Notes: generated by a model from the sequence alone, not told the origin. A stretch of DNA of 64,000 bases from JAVBMU01 sp031551755 (GCA_031551755.1 JAVBNE010000012.1:149557-213556); one strand, 5' to 3'; shown: positions 1 through 9,404, counted from the stretch's first letter. Translations and numbers: made by a program.

Positions 1-94
1 TGCCGTCGCCCGAGTCTCTCACGACCGGACCCGACGCGCTGCGGCGCGTCGATCCCTCGTCGTCCTTCGACTTTCCACCCCGGAACAGACCCAC
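1..94 (-). CDS. DUF3710 family protein, N-terminal fragment
   Basis: A reading frame begins at a GTG (bases 94-92) behind AAGGAG and is still open at the left edge, so only about 31 residues are visible. It starts M-G-L-F-R-G-G-K followed by a charged, Ser/Arg-rich stretch. That opening is typical of the actinobacterial DUF3710 family, whose gene usually follows dut. The function of the family is not established. It lies downstream of dut on the same strand with a gap of about 90 bases, so co-transcription is likely. The assignment rests on the short N-terminus and on synteny. Confidence 0.6.
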   Translation of the reverse strand, partial: MGLFRGGKSKDDEGSTRRSASGPVVRDSGDG

Positions 95-185
95 GAACCC
101 CACTCCTTATTGCCGACCGGAGGGCGACACCCTCCGGGAACCAGATTAGACCGCGAGACAGCCCGCACACACCGGCGAAGGCCGG

Positions 186-653
186 TCACTGCGCGGCGGC
201 CCACCCACCACTCGAACCAAAGCCGCCTTCGCCTCGGTGAGAACCCGGCAATCGGTCCGCCACCAGGAACCGCGCGCGCTCCACCTGCTGGATCACGAGC
301 TGGGCCACCCGGTCACCGCGCGCGAGCACCACCGGTTCCTCGCGGTCGGTGTTCAACAAGGTCACCTGGATCTCACCCCGATAGCCGGCGTCGACCGTCC
401 CGGGGGCGTTGACGATGGTCAGCCCGTGCCTGGCGGCAAGCCCCGAACGCGGGTGGACGAAAGCCGCGTAGCCGTCCGGGAGTGCGATGGCGACTCCCGT
501 GGGCACCGTCGCCCGACCACCCGGTGGGATCCGCACATCGACTGTCGTGACCAGATCGGCTCCGGCATCGCCTGGATGCGCATAGGCCGGCACAGGCACG
601 TCGTCCAGCAGGGTAATCAGCACGTCGACGGAGCCGACAGGTTCAATGGGCAC
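186..653 (-). CDS. dut: dUTP diphosphatase (dUTPase)
   Basis: Hydrolyses dUTP to dUMP and diphosphate, keeping uracil out of DNA and feeding dTMP synthesis; cytosolic homotrimer. The 155-residue product shows all five trimeric dUTPase motifs in order: HPGDAGADL (I), PRSGLA (II), NAPGTVDAGYRGE (III, with the catalytic Asp and the base-gating Tyr), RGDRVAQLVIQ (IV) and the Gly-rich RGEGGFGSSG near the C-terminus (V). Length is normal for the family. The start is a GTG with no Shine-Dalgarno but a TAGGCT box six bases upstream, indicating a leaderless mRNA. The gene is divergent from the DUF3093 gene and upstream of the DUF3710 gene, as in mycobacteria. Confidence 0.96.
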   Translation of the reverse strand: MPIEPVGSVDVLITLLDDVPVPAYAHPGDAGADLVTTVDVRIPPGGRATVPTGVAIALPDGYAAFVHPRSGLAARHGLTIVNAPGTVDAGYRGEIQVTLLNTDREEPVVLARGDRVAQLVIQQVERARFLVADRLPGSHRGEGGFGSSGGWAAAQ

Positions 654-665
654 CCGCTGAGCCTA
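654..665 (-). promoter_or_regulatory. Leaderless-type promoter -10 box of dut
   Basis: On the minus strand TAGGCT (665-660) is followed by six bases and then the GTG start at 653. This matches the TANNNT-N6-8-start layout of actinobacterial leaderless transcripts, with the transcript expected to begin at or next to the start codon. No -35 box is obvious. Confidence 0.55.
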
Positions 666-739
666 GTGCGGGGGGCCAAGGTCGCGCGACCATGCCGTCG
701 CGCCACCGACATCACCCCGGCAGCTGGGATGATGGAGGC

Positions 740-1207
740 ATGTCACCCGTATCGCCGACCGGCAGCTTCCGCGAACGGCTTCTGCCAGGGCTCGGTCCCT
801 GGCTCGGTGTCCTGGCCTTCGCCGCCGGACTGGGCGTGGCGCTGTGGCCGATCAACGCGACTATCGCCGTCGCAGTCGCGGCGGTCGGCCTCGTCGTCGG
901 CATCGTTGCCTTGTGGGCCTTCGCACCGGTCATCGCCGTCACCGACGGGCAATTGCATGCCGGGCCGGCAACGATCCCGGTCGAATTCTTGGGAACAACC
1001 CGGACCCTCGACGCCGACGGCGTCCGCGAGCTACTCGGCCCCGGCTCCGACGCCCGCGCGTACATATGCTTGCGGACCTCCGCGCGCTTCGGTGTGCGCG
1101 TCGACCTGGTGGACCCCCAGGACCCTACTCCCTACTGGCTCATCTCGACCCGCCACCCCGAGGAGTTGGCCACAGCCCTCCTGGCCAGCCGCCCCGAGCC
1201 GGTCTGA
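740..1207 (+). CDS. DUF3093 family membrane protein
   Basis: Conserved actinobacterial membrane protein of unknown function, 155 residues. I start it at the ATG at 740 because GGAGG lies just before it; the frame is open further upstream, but that extension looks non-coding. An amphipathic N-terminus (RERLLPGLG) leads into two closely spaced hydrophobic helices (about residues 15-58), followed by a soluble domain of about 95 residues ending in an RHPEELATALL-type helix. This architecture and the position opposite dut match DUF3093 (Rv2698-like). A role at the membrane is inferred only from the helices. Confidence 0.8.
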   Translation: MSPVSPTGSFRERLLPGLGPWLGVLAFAAGLGVALWPINATIAVAVAAVGLVVGIVALWAFAPVIAVTDGQLHAGPATIPVEFLGTTRTLDADGVRELLGPGSDARAYICLRTSARFGVRVDLVDPQDPTPYWLISTRHPEELATALLASRPEPV

Positions 1208-1239
1208 CCCCTGGCTGGTCTCCTCGACCGGCACTCGGA

Positions 1240-1539
1240 TCAGGCCGCGCACTCCGAACAAACTTGGCGGCCGTTCTTCTCGTAGGCGAGCTGGCTGCGA
1301 TGGTGCACCAGGAAGCAGCTCGAGCAGGTGAACTCGTCGGCCTGGCGCGGCAGCACCCGCACCGAGAGTTCCTCACCGGAAAGGTCGGCGCCGGGAAGCT
1401 CGAATCCTTCCGCCGCCTCCGTCTCGTCCTCGTCCACCACTCCCGAGCTCTTGTCAGAGCGGCGCGCTTGCAGTTCCTGGATGGAGTCTTCGCCGAGCTC
1501 CTCTTCGGTCTTGCGCGGGGCGTCGTAGTCAGTTGCCAT
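1240..1539 (-). CDS. DUF4193 family zinc-ribbon protein
   Basis: A 99-residue acidic protein of a small family found across Actinobacteria; function unknown. It begins MATDYDAPRK. The first 70 residues are acidic and probably disordered, and the C-terminus carries two CxxC pairs (C72/C75 and C94/C97) that would bind zinc. Length and Cys spacing match the family. It converges with the DUF3093 gene (33 bases apart) and is separated from the upstream inositol-monophosphatase-like gene by about 210 bases, in which I see no coding frame and which presumably holds its promoter. Confidence 0.85.
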   Translation of the reverse strand: MATDYDAPRKTEEELGEDSIQELQARRSDKSSGVVDEDETEAAEGFELPGADLSGEELSVRVLPRQADEFTCSSCFLVHHRSQLAYEKNGRQVCSECAA

Positions 1540-1749
1540 CTGTCGGTCACACTCCGGATGTCGTGGATGTCTTCAGTGCGTGGCGCGAAACACCGCCCAT
1601 GGCGGCGATGGGTTCGTTCACGCATGTAATGCATGGGGAACCGGAATTGTTCCCAGCGAGCGAACGGATTGTCCACCATTTCGGCCGGCGATGCACCATC
1701 CGCTCGCAGACCGTCCGAGTGCTCTTCGTCACGGACCCCCTCCCGAGCG

Positions 1750-2601
1750 TCAATCCGCGATGTCTTGGTCAGCCTGGGCCGCCTCCAGGATCGTCACCAA
1801 CTCCGCGACCCGGGATGGGTTCCCCGCCACCGTCATCGCATCCCCGGCCCGGTTTCCGCCTAACCCCGTCACGAGCGCCCCGGCCTCAGCCGCGACCAGG
1901 GCACCCGCCGCCATGTCCCACGGGTTGAGTCCACGCTCGTAGTACAGATCGAGCTGACCGCTGCCCACCAGACACAGATCGATCGCGGCCGAGCCCAGAC
2001 GCCGGATATCGCGAACCTTGCCGATCACCGATGCGAGCACGCGCGCTTGCGAGCGCCGCCGGTCCGCGTCGTAGCCAAAACCGGTACCGACCAGGCATTT
2101 GCCCAGGGAGGCCGGTGTGGAGACCTGGATGGGCTCCCCGTTGAGGGTGGCACCGGCGTCGGCCGCAGCCGACCAGGTGCGCCGATCCACCACGGAGTGG
2201 ACCGCACCGGCGATCACCGTCCAGTGCGCGGGATCGGGCGGCCCCCACACAGCGGCGACCGACACCGCGTAGGAGGCGACCCCATAGAGATAGTTCACGG
2301 TGCCGTCCACCGGGTCGAGGACCCACGTGATCCCTGAGGTTCCGGCCGTCGCTCCGCCCTCCTCGCCGAGAATCGCATCATGGGGTCGGAAGTCCGCGAG
2401 GCGGGCGCGCAGCATCGCCTCACTGCGGGCGTCCATCTCGGTCACGATGTCCACCGCGCTGGACTTCGTGGCCGCGACCTCCACCCGATCCGGGCGGCCG
2501 TTCCGGATCAAGTCACCCGCTTCGAGCGCGAGCCGGGTCGCCAGCTCGCGGAGGTCCGCGATCGCCGAAACGGACAGGGGCACGTTCTCGGAGACGGTCA
2601 T
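1750..2601 (-). CDS. suhB: Inositol monophosphatase family phosphatase
   Basis: Mg2+-dependent phosphatase, 283 residues, probably acting on inositol-1-phosphate or a related sugar phosphate. Family motifs are present: GEEGG (metal-binding Glu), DPVDGTVNYLYG (the DPxDG metal site, about residues 97-108) and WDMAAGALVAAEAG near the C-terminus. Close homologues next to sepH/dut in mycobacteria are annotated SuhB. Substrates differ inside this family (inositol phosphate, histidinol phosphate, PAP, fructose-1,6-bisphosphate), so the exact substrate is not proven. It is divergent from sepH; the two start codons are about 185 bases apart. Confidence 0.88.
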   Translation of the reverse strand: MTVSENVPLSVSAIADLRELATRLALEAGDLIRNGRPDRVEVAATKSSAVDIVTEMDARSEAMLRARLADFRPHDAILGEEGGATAGTSGITWVLDPVDGTVNYLYGVASYAVSVAAVWGPPDPAHWTVIAGAVHSVVDRRTWSAAADAGATLNGEPIQVSTPASLGKCLVGTGFGYDADRRRSQARVLASVIGKVRDIRRLGSAAIDLCLVGSGQLDLYYERGLNPWDMAAGALVAAEAGALVTGLGGNRAGDAMTVAGNPSRVAELVTILEAAQADQDIAD

Positions 2602-2786
2602 CGGGCCATCTTGCCCGTTTCGCCGCGCAAACGCTCAGCGCGCCTGACGTAGTGGGACTCAAGGCACGATACGGTCATGGGTGCGGGCCCCTTCGACGGT
2701 CCACGGCGTACGGCGCGGCTTGCCGGGCGCCGCGCATGGGAAGTGGGATCCTCAAGAAGGCGGTGTGCGACATGATGGAGGCGTCC

Positions 2787-3953
2787 ATGGCTGAGGTGGA
2801 ACTCATCAGGCTGCATGAAGACGGCGAGCGGGTGGTACTCGCCGGCAAGGACGGGGTGCAAATGACCCTGCGCATCACCGAGGAGCTCCGCGCTGCCGTC
2901 CGTCGTGACCGCCCCCGCCTGGAACACCTGCGCGCGGAAGGCGCGAGTTCCCTGTCTCCCCGCGAGATCCAGTCCCGACTTCGTTCCGGGGCGACGCTGG
3001 AGGACGTGGCGGAACTGGCAGGCGTGAGCATGGATCAGATCCGCAAATTCGCCGGCCCGGTATTGGCCGAGCGTGAGTTCGTGATCGGTCGTGCACGCGC
3101 GTGGGAGAGCCGCGCGAACGGCGGACCCACCCTCGACGATCTGGTGGCCCAACGGCTGCCGGCGCGAGGCGTGGAACCGGAGTCGATCGACTGGTCCGCG
3201 ACACGTGACGGCACCAGCCCATGGACGGTGACCGCCGCCTTCGACATCGACGGTCACACCAAGACCGCGCAGTGGTCGTACGACATGGCCACCCGCACGC
3301 TGCACGCCTTGGACGACGAGGCACGCTGGCTCTCGCAAACTGATCTGGAACAAACCCCGCACCCCGGGCGGACGGCATTCTTCGATGCCGAGGCGGCGAG
3401 TCCACGCCTGGCGGCCGTCGCTGATCGGCCGCTTTTCGGGGCGAACCCACTCATTCCCGAAGACGATCCGGTGGAAGAAACCGTCGAGTTGCTCGACGAT
3501 CTGTCCCACCGGCGCGGTCTGCGCCCGGGCCCAGGGGCCGACGAACCCGACGACGTGGTCTCAGGCGATGAGTTTTCCCAGGCCGGATTCGACCTCAGCA
3601 CCCTGAGCACGCCGGTGTGGCCGCGCGTCGGTGCGACTCCTGTGCAGGACGACGGCGCCACCGTCGTCGAGTTGCCGGACCGATCCCGACGCGAGGGACC
3701 CAACCGGGCACGGTCGACGCATCCCTCGGCGGCCTTGACGGGCGGCTCCGACCGCAACGGGAAGAAGGAACGCGGCCGGACCACCCGGCGCACGCCCACC
3801 AGCCAGACTCCGGCGCCACCTCCGGAACCCGCCGACGAGCCAGAACCCGAGAACCCCGCTCCCGCACCCGGCACGCGTAAGCCGAACCGCCGCACCCGGG
3901 CGAAGGTGCCGAGCCTGGACGACATCGTCTTCGGGGTCAAGCCGCGGGAATGA
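2787..3953 (+). CDS. sepH: Cell-division regulator SepH (DUF3071)
   Basis: SepH promotes FtsZ filament assembly and Z-ring formation in actinomycetes. I use the ATG at 2787, with GGAGG about six bases upstream, giving 388 residues beginning MAEVELIRLHEDG. The conserved N-terminal DUF3071 domain (about residues 1-170) includes a helix-turn-helix-like segment (LEDVAELAGVSMDQI) followed by FAGPVLAEREF. The second half is low-complexity and rich in Pro, Glu, Asp and Arg, and ends with the conserved VPSLDDIVFGVKP tail. This is the usual SepH layout: a structured FtsZ-activating N-terminus and a disordered linker with a conserved end. Its place beside dut and suhB is the standard locus. Confidence 0.9.
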   Translation: MAEVELIRLHEDGERVVLAGKDGVQMTLRITEELRAAVRRDRPRLEHLRAEGASSLSPREIQSRLRSGATLEDVAELAGVSMDQIRKFAGPVLAEREFVIGRARAWESRANGGPTLDDLVAQRLPARGVEPESIDWSATRDGTSPWTVTAAFDIDGHTKTAQWSYDMATRTLHALDDEARWLSQTDLEQTPHPGRTAFFDAEAASPRLAAVADRPLFGANPLIPEDDPVEETVELLDDLSHRRGLRPGPGADEPDDVVSGDEFSQAGFDLSTLSTPVWPRVGATPVQDDGATVVELPDRSRREGPNRARSTHPSAALTGGSDRNGKKERGRTTRRTPTSQTPAPPPEPADEPEPENPAPAPGTRKPNRRTRAKVPSLDDIVFGVKPRE

Positions 3954-3987
3954 CCTCGCCCCGCGGGCGCCCGGCCACCACCTGCCC

Positions 3988-4650
3988 TCAGGTCGCGGCT
4001 GGGCGCTCCGGTGCGAATTCCAGCGGCAATCCGCCCGGGGCCGAGCGCACCCGGGCCACCGACTCGGTCATCCGGCGCATGTGATGTCGCCGGCACAAAA
4101 CCTCGTAGGCCACAGTGCCACCCGCGCCCTCGACATCGCCGATCACCACCTGCTCCCCTTCGACGACCATCCGCCCGTCGACGGTCCGGGCGTTATGGGT
4201 AGCCCGCGCCCCGCACCAGCACAACGACCGCACCTGCAGGACTTCCACCCGGTCCGCCAACTCGATCAGCCGGGCCGAACCAGGGAACAGTCGCGTGCGG
4301 AAATCCGCGGTGATTCCGAAGGCATAGACGTCGATCTCGGCCTCGTCGACGAGCCGGGCCAACTGCTCGATCTGGGTGGGGGCATAGAACTGGGCCTCAT
4401 CGCAGACGAGGTAGTCCACATCCATCCCGGGGGGACGCGTGAGGTCGGCCCAGAAGTCGGTGTCGTCGCGCACCTCACGGGCGACCACCTCCAACCCGAG
4501 TCGGGATGAGATCCGGTCAGCGCCCGCACGGTCGTTGCGGGTGTAGATCAGGCCCCGGCGCCCCCGGGCACGATGGTTGTAGTCGAGTTGCAGGGCCAGC
4601 GTCGACTTACCGCAGTCCATGGTCCCGGAGAAGAACACGAGCTCAGCCAT
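3988..4650 (-). CDS. tdk: Thymidine kinase
   Basis: Phosphorylates thymidine to dTMP with ATP (salvage pathway); 220 residues, type II (TK1-like) family. Visible: P-loop SGTMDCGKST (about 8-17), the Walker-B-like CDEAQFY with the catalytic Glu, and a C-terminal zinc-binding and lasso region with CWCGARATHNAR followed by CRRHH. The start is an ATG with AAGGACGG in front. It lies nine bases downstream of the phosphodiesterase-like gene and in the same direction, so it is probably the last gene of the operon that begins with the DUF5998 gene. Confidence 0.95.
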   Translation of the reverse strand: MAELVFFSGTMDCGKSTLALQLDYNHRARGRRGLIYTRNDRAGADRISSRLGLEVVAREVRDDTDFWADLTRPPGMDVDYLVCDEAQFYAPTQIEQLARLVDEAEIDVYAFGITADFRTRLFPGSARLIELADRVEVLQVRSLCWCGARATHNARTVDGRMVVEGEQVVIGDVEGAGGTVAYEVLCRRHHMRRMTESVARVRSAPGGLPLEFAPERPAAT

Positions 4651-4659
4651 GACCGTCCT

Positions 4660-5841
4660 TCACATGCTCGCCACGAGCAACGGGACCTGCATCTCGGCCT
4701 CGGTCAGTGAGCCGTGAACACCGACGAGGTTGATGGCCGCCGCGCTGTGCACCCGGGAGTCCACGACGGTGGCCCGCTCCCGCATGGCCACGACGACGTC
4801 ACCCACCGCGGGCTCAACCTCGACACGCATAGCCGGTCCCAAGAGACCACCGGCCAGGACCTCCGCCCTGGTCCAGACCAGAGCGGCGTCACCGAGCACC
4901 TCCCGCCAGCGCTCCGCCACGGCCGGTGCGTCATCGGGCTCGGTGTACAGGTGCATCGCACGTGGCTCTCCCCCGACAAGGAGAACGCCAGCTGACAGTG
5001 CGGGGGTGGTGGCCACATCCCAACGCCGGTTCGGGTCCACGTCGATCATTCCGTGATCAGCGGTGACCAACAGCAACGTCCCGGGTGGGGCGGAGCCTGC
5101 CAGCCGGGCCAGCTCGCGGTCCAGCCCCTCCAACTCGGCGCACCACTGAGTGGACGAGCAACCGAACCCATGGCCGGCCTTGTCGACATCACCCCAGTAG
5201 AGGTACACCAGCCCGGGATGTCGCAGGGCCGCGAGGGCGGCGTCCACCCGCTCGGCGAGGGATTCGGCCGGCACGTACGCACCACCGCGCAGCGCAGCCA
5301 CAGTCATCCCCGATCCAGCGAATCTTGCCGGACCGGTCGACGTCACCGCACGCCCCTGGTCGGCGAGGACAGCGAATAACTGGGCTTCCTGCTGCACGGC
5401 GGCCGGTTCGGCGGCGCCTTCCCACGAGACCATATTGGCCAGCGCGCCGGTAACGGGATTGCGCTGGGTATATCCGAGGATTCCCGTGCGGCCCGGGGAG
5501 GTTCCGGTACCGAAGCTGCCGATCGCGGCGGCCGTCGTGCTGGGGAACACGCTCGTCAGCAACCTTTGGGTGGGTCGCAAGGAGCGTAGGAAGGGGGCGT
5601 GCCCGGCCCACTGCGTCAGGTTGGCATGCCCCAGCCCATCAACGAGGACGACCAGCACCCGGTCTGCCGTCGGCAAATCGAGCGCCGCGCGGGCGTCCGC
5701 ACCCGCCAACCCGGTCGCGGTACTGACCGGCACACCGAGGCAGTCGAGGGCGGCCGGCAGAACTGCCGCCAGTCCCCCGGTTCCATAGTCCGGCGGCAAC
5801 AGTCCAGCGGGCAGTGCCATGTGCGGCGGCGAGCCCTTCAC
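4660..5841 (-). CDS. Alkaline-phosphatase superfamily phosphodiesterase/nucleotide pyrophosphatase-like protein
   Basis: A 393-residue protein of the type I phosphodiesterase/nucleotide pyrophosphatase group. It shows VLVVLVDGLGHANL (metal-binding Asp near residue 68), FPSTTAAAIGSFGTG (nucleophile Thr), YWGDVDKAGHGFG (Asp and His ligands) and LLVTADHGMIDV (Asp-His pair), so the two-metal site is complete. The substrate is unknown. I chose the GTG start at 5841 because it overlaps the stop of the preceding DUF5998 gene as GTGA, which implies translational coupling; an ATG seven codons later is an alternative. It is followed after nine bases by tdk. No signal peptide is visible, so it is probably cytosolic. 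Confidence 0.85.
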   Translation of the reverse strand: MKGSPPHMALPAGLLPPDYGTGGLAAVLPAALDCLGVPVSTATGLAGADARAALDLPTADRVLVVLVDGLGHANLTQWAGHAPFLRSLRPTQRLLTSVFPSTTAAAIGSFGTGTSPGRTGILGYTQRNPVTGALANMVSWEGAAEPAAVQQEAQLFAVLADQGRAVTSTGPARFAGSGMTVAALRGGAYVPAESLAERVDAALAALRHPGLVYLYWGDVDKAGHGFGCSSTQWCAELEGLDRELARLAGSAPPGTLLLVTADHGMIDVDPNRRWDVATTPALSAGVLLVGGEPRAMHLYTEPDDAPAVAERWREVLGDAALVWTRAEVLAGGLLGPAMRVEVEPAVGDVVVAMRERATVVDSRVHSAAAINLVGVHGSLTEAEMQVPLLVASM

Positions 5842-6431
5842 CGGGAAAATCGGTGGGATGTCGCTGCCGACAGGGCGCGGGCGAAGTCGACCGCGGCCCG
5901 GGTCGCGTCCCGGCCTTCGGCATCGGCGCTGATCCGGACGACGACGTCATCGGGCACCAACTGGCCCGTGAGACCGTGGTCGGCGTCGCATTCGGGATCG
6001 GGGCACTGGGCGGGCTCCAGATCAATGCGAGCGTTGGCGCCCCATCCCACAGCCAGGGTGACCTCCAGCGGCGCATCGCCGGCGCGGTAGCGCTGCGGTT
6101 CGCTCACGACGTGGCTGATCGCGACCGAGCGGATCTCGCCGAGCGGCACGCATTCGGTGGTGGTGGCGGCCGCCGCTGACGGGTTCTCGCTGTCTGCCGG
6201 GTGGTCATCCACGTGCGAGGCCAGGAAGCGGCTGGGTGTCAACACCAGCACCGTCAGGTGCCGGCGGATCTCCGAAGCGTCGAAGGTGGTCTCTGTCAGG
6301 ACCAGGAAGGACCGGATCTCCTCACCTGCGAGCGCGATATCAACGACGTCGCGGATGAGTTCGGGGTAGTACCCGGCACGATCCAGTTCGGTGGTCAGAT
6401 TCTGCCAGGCTTGGGAGGCTACGTGGGACAC
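5838..6431 (-). CDS. DUF5998 family protein
   Basis: Conserved actinobacterial protein of unknown function, 197 residues from a GTG at 6431 that has GGGAGG eight bases upstream; the frame extends further but without a better start. It is soluble, with no signal peptide or membrane segment. The middle part reads as a strand-rich domain (RHLTVLVLTPSRFLASHVDD) and a Cys pair occurs in QCPDPECDADHG. It is the first gene of a coupled run with the phosphodiesterase-like gene (GTGA overlap) and tdk. It follows the acetyltransferase gene on the same strand with a gap of 53 bases. Confidence 0.75.
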   Translation of the reverse strand: MSHVASQAWQNLTTELDRAGYYPELIRDVVDIALAGEEIRSFLVLTETTFDASEIRRHLTVLVLTPSRFLASHVDDHPADSENPSAAAATTTECVPLGEIRSVAISHVVSEPQRYRAGDAPLEVTLAVGWGANARIDLEPAQCPDPECDADHGLTGQLVPDDVVVRISADAEGRDATRAAVDFARALSAATSHRFSR

Positions 6432-6484
6432 GGCCCCATCCTCCCACCCTCTGCCCCACACCGGTGAATCAGGCGGCGTGGAGA

Positions 6485-9235
6485 TCACTCCGGAAGCGCA
6501 CGTCGCATCGCATCCGCCCGCTGCACGTCCTCGATCGTAGCGTTGGCGCTGAGCACCGCAACGCCCCGTTCCGCGACGACGACCGGATACAACTCGAGCA
6601 CCCGCAGCTCCGGCAGGTCGTCGGCCATCACCGCGACGCGTCCCAGTAGGTCCTCCAAGGCAGCCGTATCGGCCTTCGGTGAGCCGAGGTAGCCGAAGAG
6701 ACGCGGAGCGGCCCGGACGGAACGGATCATCTGCGAGACGTCGTCGGTGGTCAGCGGTGGGATTCGGGAGGAGATGTCACCCAGCAGGTCAACCGCGTCC
6801 CCCGCCAGCCCGAAGGACACGACCGGCCCGAAGAGTGGATCCTCGGAGGACTGGACCGCACAGGCCACGCCTGCGGTCGCCATTGCCTGGACTTCCAACG
6901 GGGCTTGCGAGGTGTCGGGCAAGACCCCGGTCAGCGTTGACCTCATCGCCGCGACCGCCGCCCGCAGATCCGCCTCGGTGCCGATGTCGAGGCGCACCGC
7001 ACCCAGATCGGAACGGTGCCGTAGCGCAGGCGCGGTGCTTTTCAGCGCCACCGGCCAGCCGAGGTCGACGGCGGCCGCGACTGCCTCGTCGGCCGTCGAG
7101 ATCACCCGAGACGGCCACAACTGGATGCCGTAGCAGCCCAGGAGTTCGGCCAGCGTCTCGCCGCTGATCGGCACCTCGCCAGAACGGGACTTCACCAGTT
7201 CATCAACGATCGCCCGAGCTCGCGCGGCATCGATCCCGGCAGGGTCCAGCGGTCCACCGTGGTCAGCCTCCCGCCACATGGCGTACCGGACGACCGCACC
7301 GAGGGCGGCGATGGCGGATTGGGCCGTCGCATACGCGGGGACCCGGCAACGGTTGCCGTCCGTGTCGGTTGCTGTGAGCTCGTCGGTCAGCCCGTGCAAT
7401 TCGAGGAAGGTCGCGACCGTCGGCCGGCCGGTGCGGGCCGCCGCCTGCGCGATGCGCCGCGACACCTGCGGGTCGCGGTCGCCCACGACGGGCACGTAGA
7501 CGGCAGCCACCGCGTCACACACCCCGTCGGCGTAGATCGCCTCGACGGCCGCGTCCAAGGTGGCGGCGTCCGCGCCCTCGGGCAGGTACTGCGTGGCCGA
7601 AACCTGGAGGCCGGCGGAGGTGGCAGCCTCAGCCACCAGCGCGGCGAAGGCGGCTGAGCTGGCGAGGATGCCCAACCGCCGCCCAGCGGGTAGGGGCTGA
7701 TGCGCCAAGAGCTGCGCGATGTCCACCATCTGGTGGGTGTTCTCGGCCCGGATCACCCCGGACTGGCGAAGCATCTCGTCCAGCGTCCGGCGCGGTGCCC
7801 GCGTGCGACGCACCGCATGCCCCGGCGGTACCACGTGCCCCGTCCGTCCGGCAATAACCACTACTACGGGTTTGACCGCCGCCAACCGGCGGGCAATGCG
7901 CGAGAACTTACGCGGGTTCCCGATGGACTCGAGATACAGGCAGGCCACCGAGGTCGCCGGGTCCTCCTGCCAGAACTGCATGACGTCGTTTCCTGAGACG
8001 TCGGCACGGTGCCCGGAGGACAGAAAGGAGGACACCCCCAGCCCGCGGTGGCCCACGGTCGCCAGAAGCATCACGGCGGTCGGCGCCGACTGGCAGAACA
8101 CTCCGACCGTGCCCGCCACCGGCAGTTCCCGGGCCAACGTGGCAGCCAAAGGCGAGTCCGTTCCGGTGGTGAACAGGCCATAACTGGCCGGGCCGACGAC
8201 CCGCATGCCACCCGCATGGGCCGCTCGCACCAGGTCACGTTGCCTGGCCAGCCCGTCGGCGCCTTGGTCGCCGTAGCCCTGCGTGAGCACGACGACGCCC
8301 CGTACACCCAACCGGGCCAGGCCCAGGACGGCGTCGGCGGAATCTGCTGGCGGGAGTGCCAAGACAGCCAAGTCGATCGGGCCGGTGACCTCAGCCAGGG
8401 AACGGACCACCAGCACCCCGTCGGCGGCCCCGTCGCCCGAACCGACGACCACCACCTCGACGTCGGGGCTGAGGTGGGCAAGCGCGGCGGCAGCACGGGC
8501 GGCGATGTCGTGTTCGAGACTCGGGCCGTCCTCGGCATCCGGACCGACGACCACCACGGAACGGGCCGCGAAGAGTCCCTGCATGCTCCGGGCCTCGGCG
8601 CGGTGTTCCCGGTCGGCCATCACGGCACGTGACCTCTGGGTGGGGTCGAGGTCGAAACTCACCGAGACCACGCCGTCCTCGACGTGTTGGCTCAGTTCGT
8701 AACCGGCTTCGCGGAAGACGGCGAGCATCTTGCCGTTCTGTGGCAGCACCTCCGCGGTGAACCGTTGCACACCCCGTTCACGGGCTGCGGCTGCCAGGTG
8801 TTCAAGGAGGACCGACCCCAGTCCCCGGCCCTGCTCGGAATCCGAGATGTTGAAGGCCACCTCGGCCTCATGGGCGAAGGTCCGGTCGTAGCGGGCGACT
8901 CCGATGATGTCCTGATCGTCCTCACTCTGCGCATCGGCACGGGCACGGACGGCGACCAGGGCGACCCGGTCGGTGTAGTCGACGCGGGTGAACCGTTCCA
9001 GGTCGCGGTCCGAGAGCCGTTCCATGTAGGCGAAGAAGCGCAGATAGGTGGACTGTTCGGACTGGCCCATGTGGAATCGCTGCAGCGCATCGGCGTCGTC
9101 GGGGCGGATCGGCCGCACGTGCGAGGTGCTGCCGTCTCGCAGGACGACGTCGGCCTCCCACTCGATGGGGTACTGCGGCCCCTCATCGACGAGTTGCTCA
9201 GAAGTACCGGATACGGCCGAAACATCGTCGTCCAC
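6485..9235 (-). CDS. GNAT acetyltransferase fused to an NDP-forming acyl-CoA synthetase-like module (Pat/PatZ type)
   Basis: A 916-residue multidomain protein. Residues about 30-200 form a GNAT acetyltransferase, with HVRPIRPDDADAL at the start and the acetyl-CoA loop QGRGLGSVLLEHL. The rest resembles NDP-forming acetyl-CoA synthetases: a CoA-binding Rossmann domain (about 215-350), a succinyl-CoA-ligase-like domain (350-640) and an ATP-grasp domain (about 690-910). Proteins of this build acetylate lysines of metabolic enzymes such as acetyl-CoA synthetase, with the large module acting as a regulatory acyl-CoA sensor. Here the domain order is GNAT first, as in Streptomyces PatA, whereas enteric PatZ has it last. 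The start GTG has a TAGCCT box six bases upstream (leaderless). It is divergent from parC. Confidence 0.85.
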   Translation of the reverse strand: MDDDVSAVSGTSEQLVDEGPQYPIEWEADVVLRDGSTSHVRPIRPDDADALQRFHMGQSEQSTYLRFFAYMERLSDRDLERFTRVDYTDRVALVAVRARADAQSEDDQDIIGVARYDRTFAHEAEVAFNISDSEQGRGLGSVLLEHLAAAARERGVQRFTAEVLPQNGKMLAVFREAGYELSQHVEDGVVSVSFDLDPTQRSRAVMADREHRAEARSMQGLFAARSVVVVGPDAEDGPSLEHDIAARAAAALAHLSPDVEVVVVGSGDGAADGVLVVRSLAEVTGPIDLAVLALPPADSADAVLGLARLGVRGVVVLTQGYGDQGADGLARQRDLVRAAHAGGMRVVGPASYGLFTTGTDSPLAATLARELPVAGTVGVFCQSAPTAVMLLATVGHRGLGVSSFLSSGHRADVSGNDVMQFWQEDPATSVACLYLESIGNPRKFSRIARRLAAVKPVVVVIAGRTGHVVPPGHAVRRTRAPRRTLDEMLRQSGVIRAENTHQMVDIAQLLAHQPLPAGRRLGILASSAAFAALVAEAATSAGLQVSATQYLPEGADAATLDAAVEAIYADGVCDAVAAVYVPVVGDRDPQVSRRIAQAAARTGRPTVATFLELHGLTDELTATDTDGNRCRVPAYATAQSAIAALGAVVRYAMWREADHGGPLDPAGIDAARARAIVDELVKSRSGEVPISGETLAELLGCYGIQLWPSRVISTADEAVAAAVDLGWPVALKSTAPALRHRSDLGAVRLDIGTEADLRAAVAAMRSTLTGVLPDTSQAPLEVQAMATAGVACAVQSSEDPLFGPVVSFGLAGDAVDLLGDISSRIPPLTTDDVSQMIRSVRAAPRLFGYLGSPKADTAALEDLLGRVAVMADDLPELRVLELYPVVVAERGVAVLSANATIEDVQRADAMRRALPE

Positions 9236-9247
9236 ATGCCTAGGCTA
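9236..9247 (-). promoter_or_regulatory. Leaderless-type promoter -10 box of the Pat-like gene
   Basis: TAGCCT on the minus strand (9247-9242), six bases, then the GTG start at 9235. No ribosome binding site is seen, so transcription probably starts at the start codon. Confidence 0.5.
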
Positions 9248-9404
9248 TGCGCCCGAGGCGACGGCACGCCATGAACTCGCCGCGTGGTCTCTTCGGTTCC
9301 ACCGACTGGGCGCGGTGTGCCGTCATCGTCGGAGGTGTGGCGTACTCTCGCGGTCGTAACCATCTTGGCGCGCAGCGCCCGAACCCGCAGGAGCCCGCAC
9401 CCCC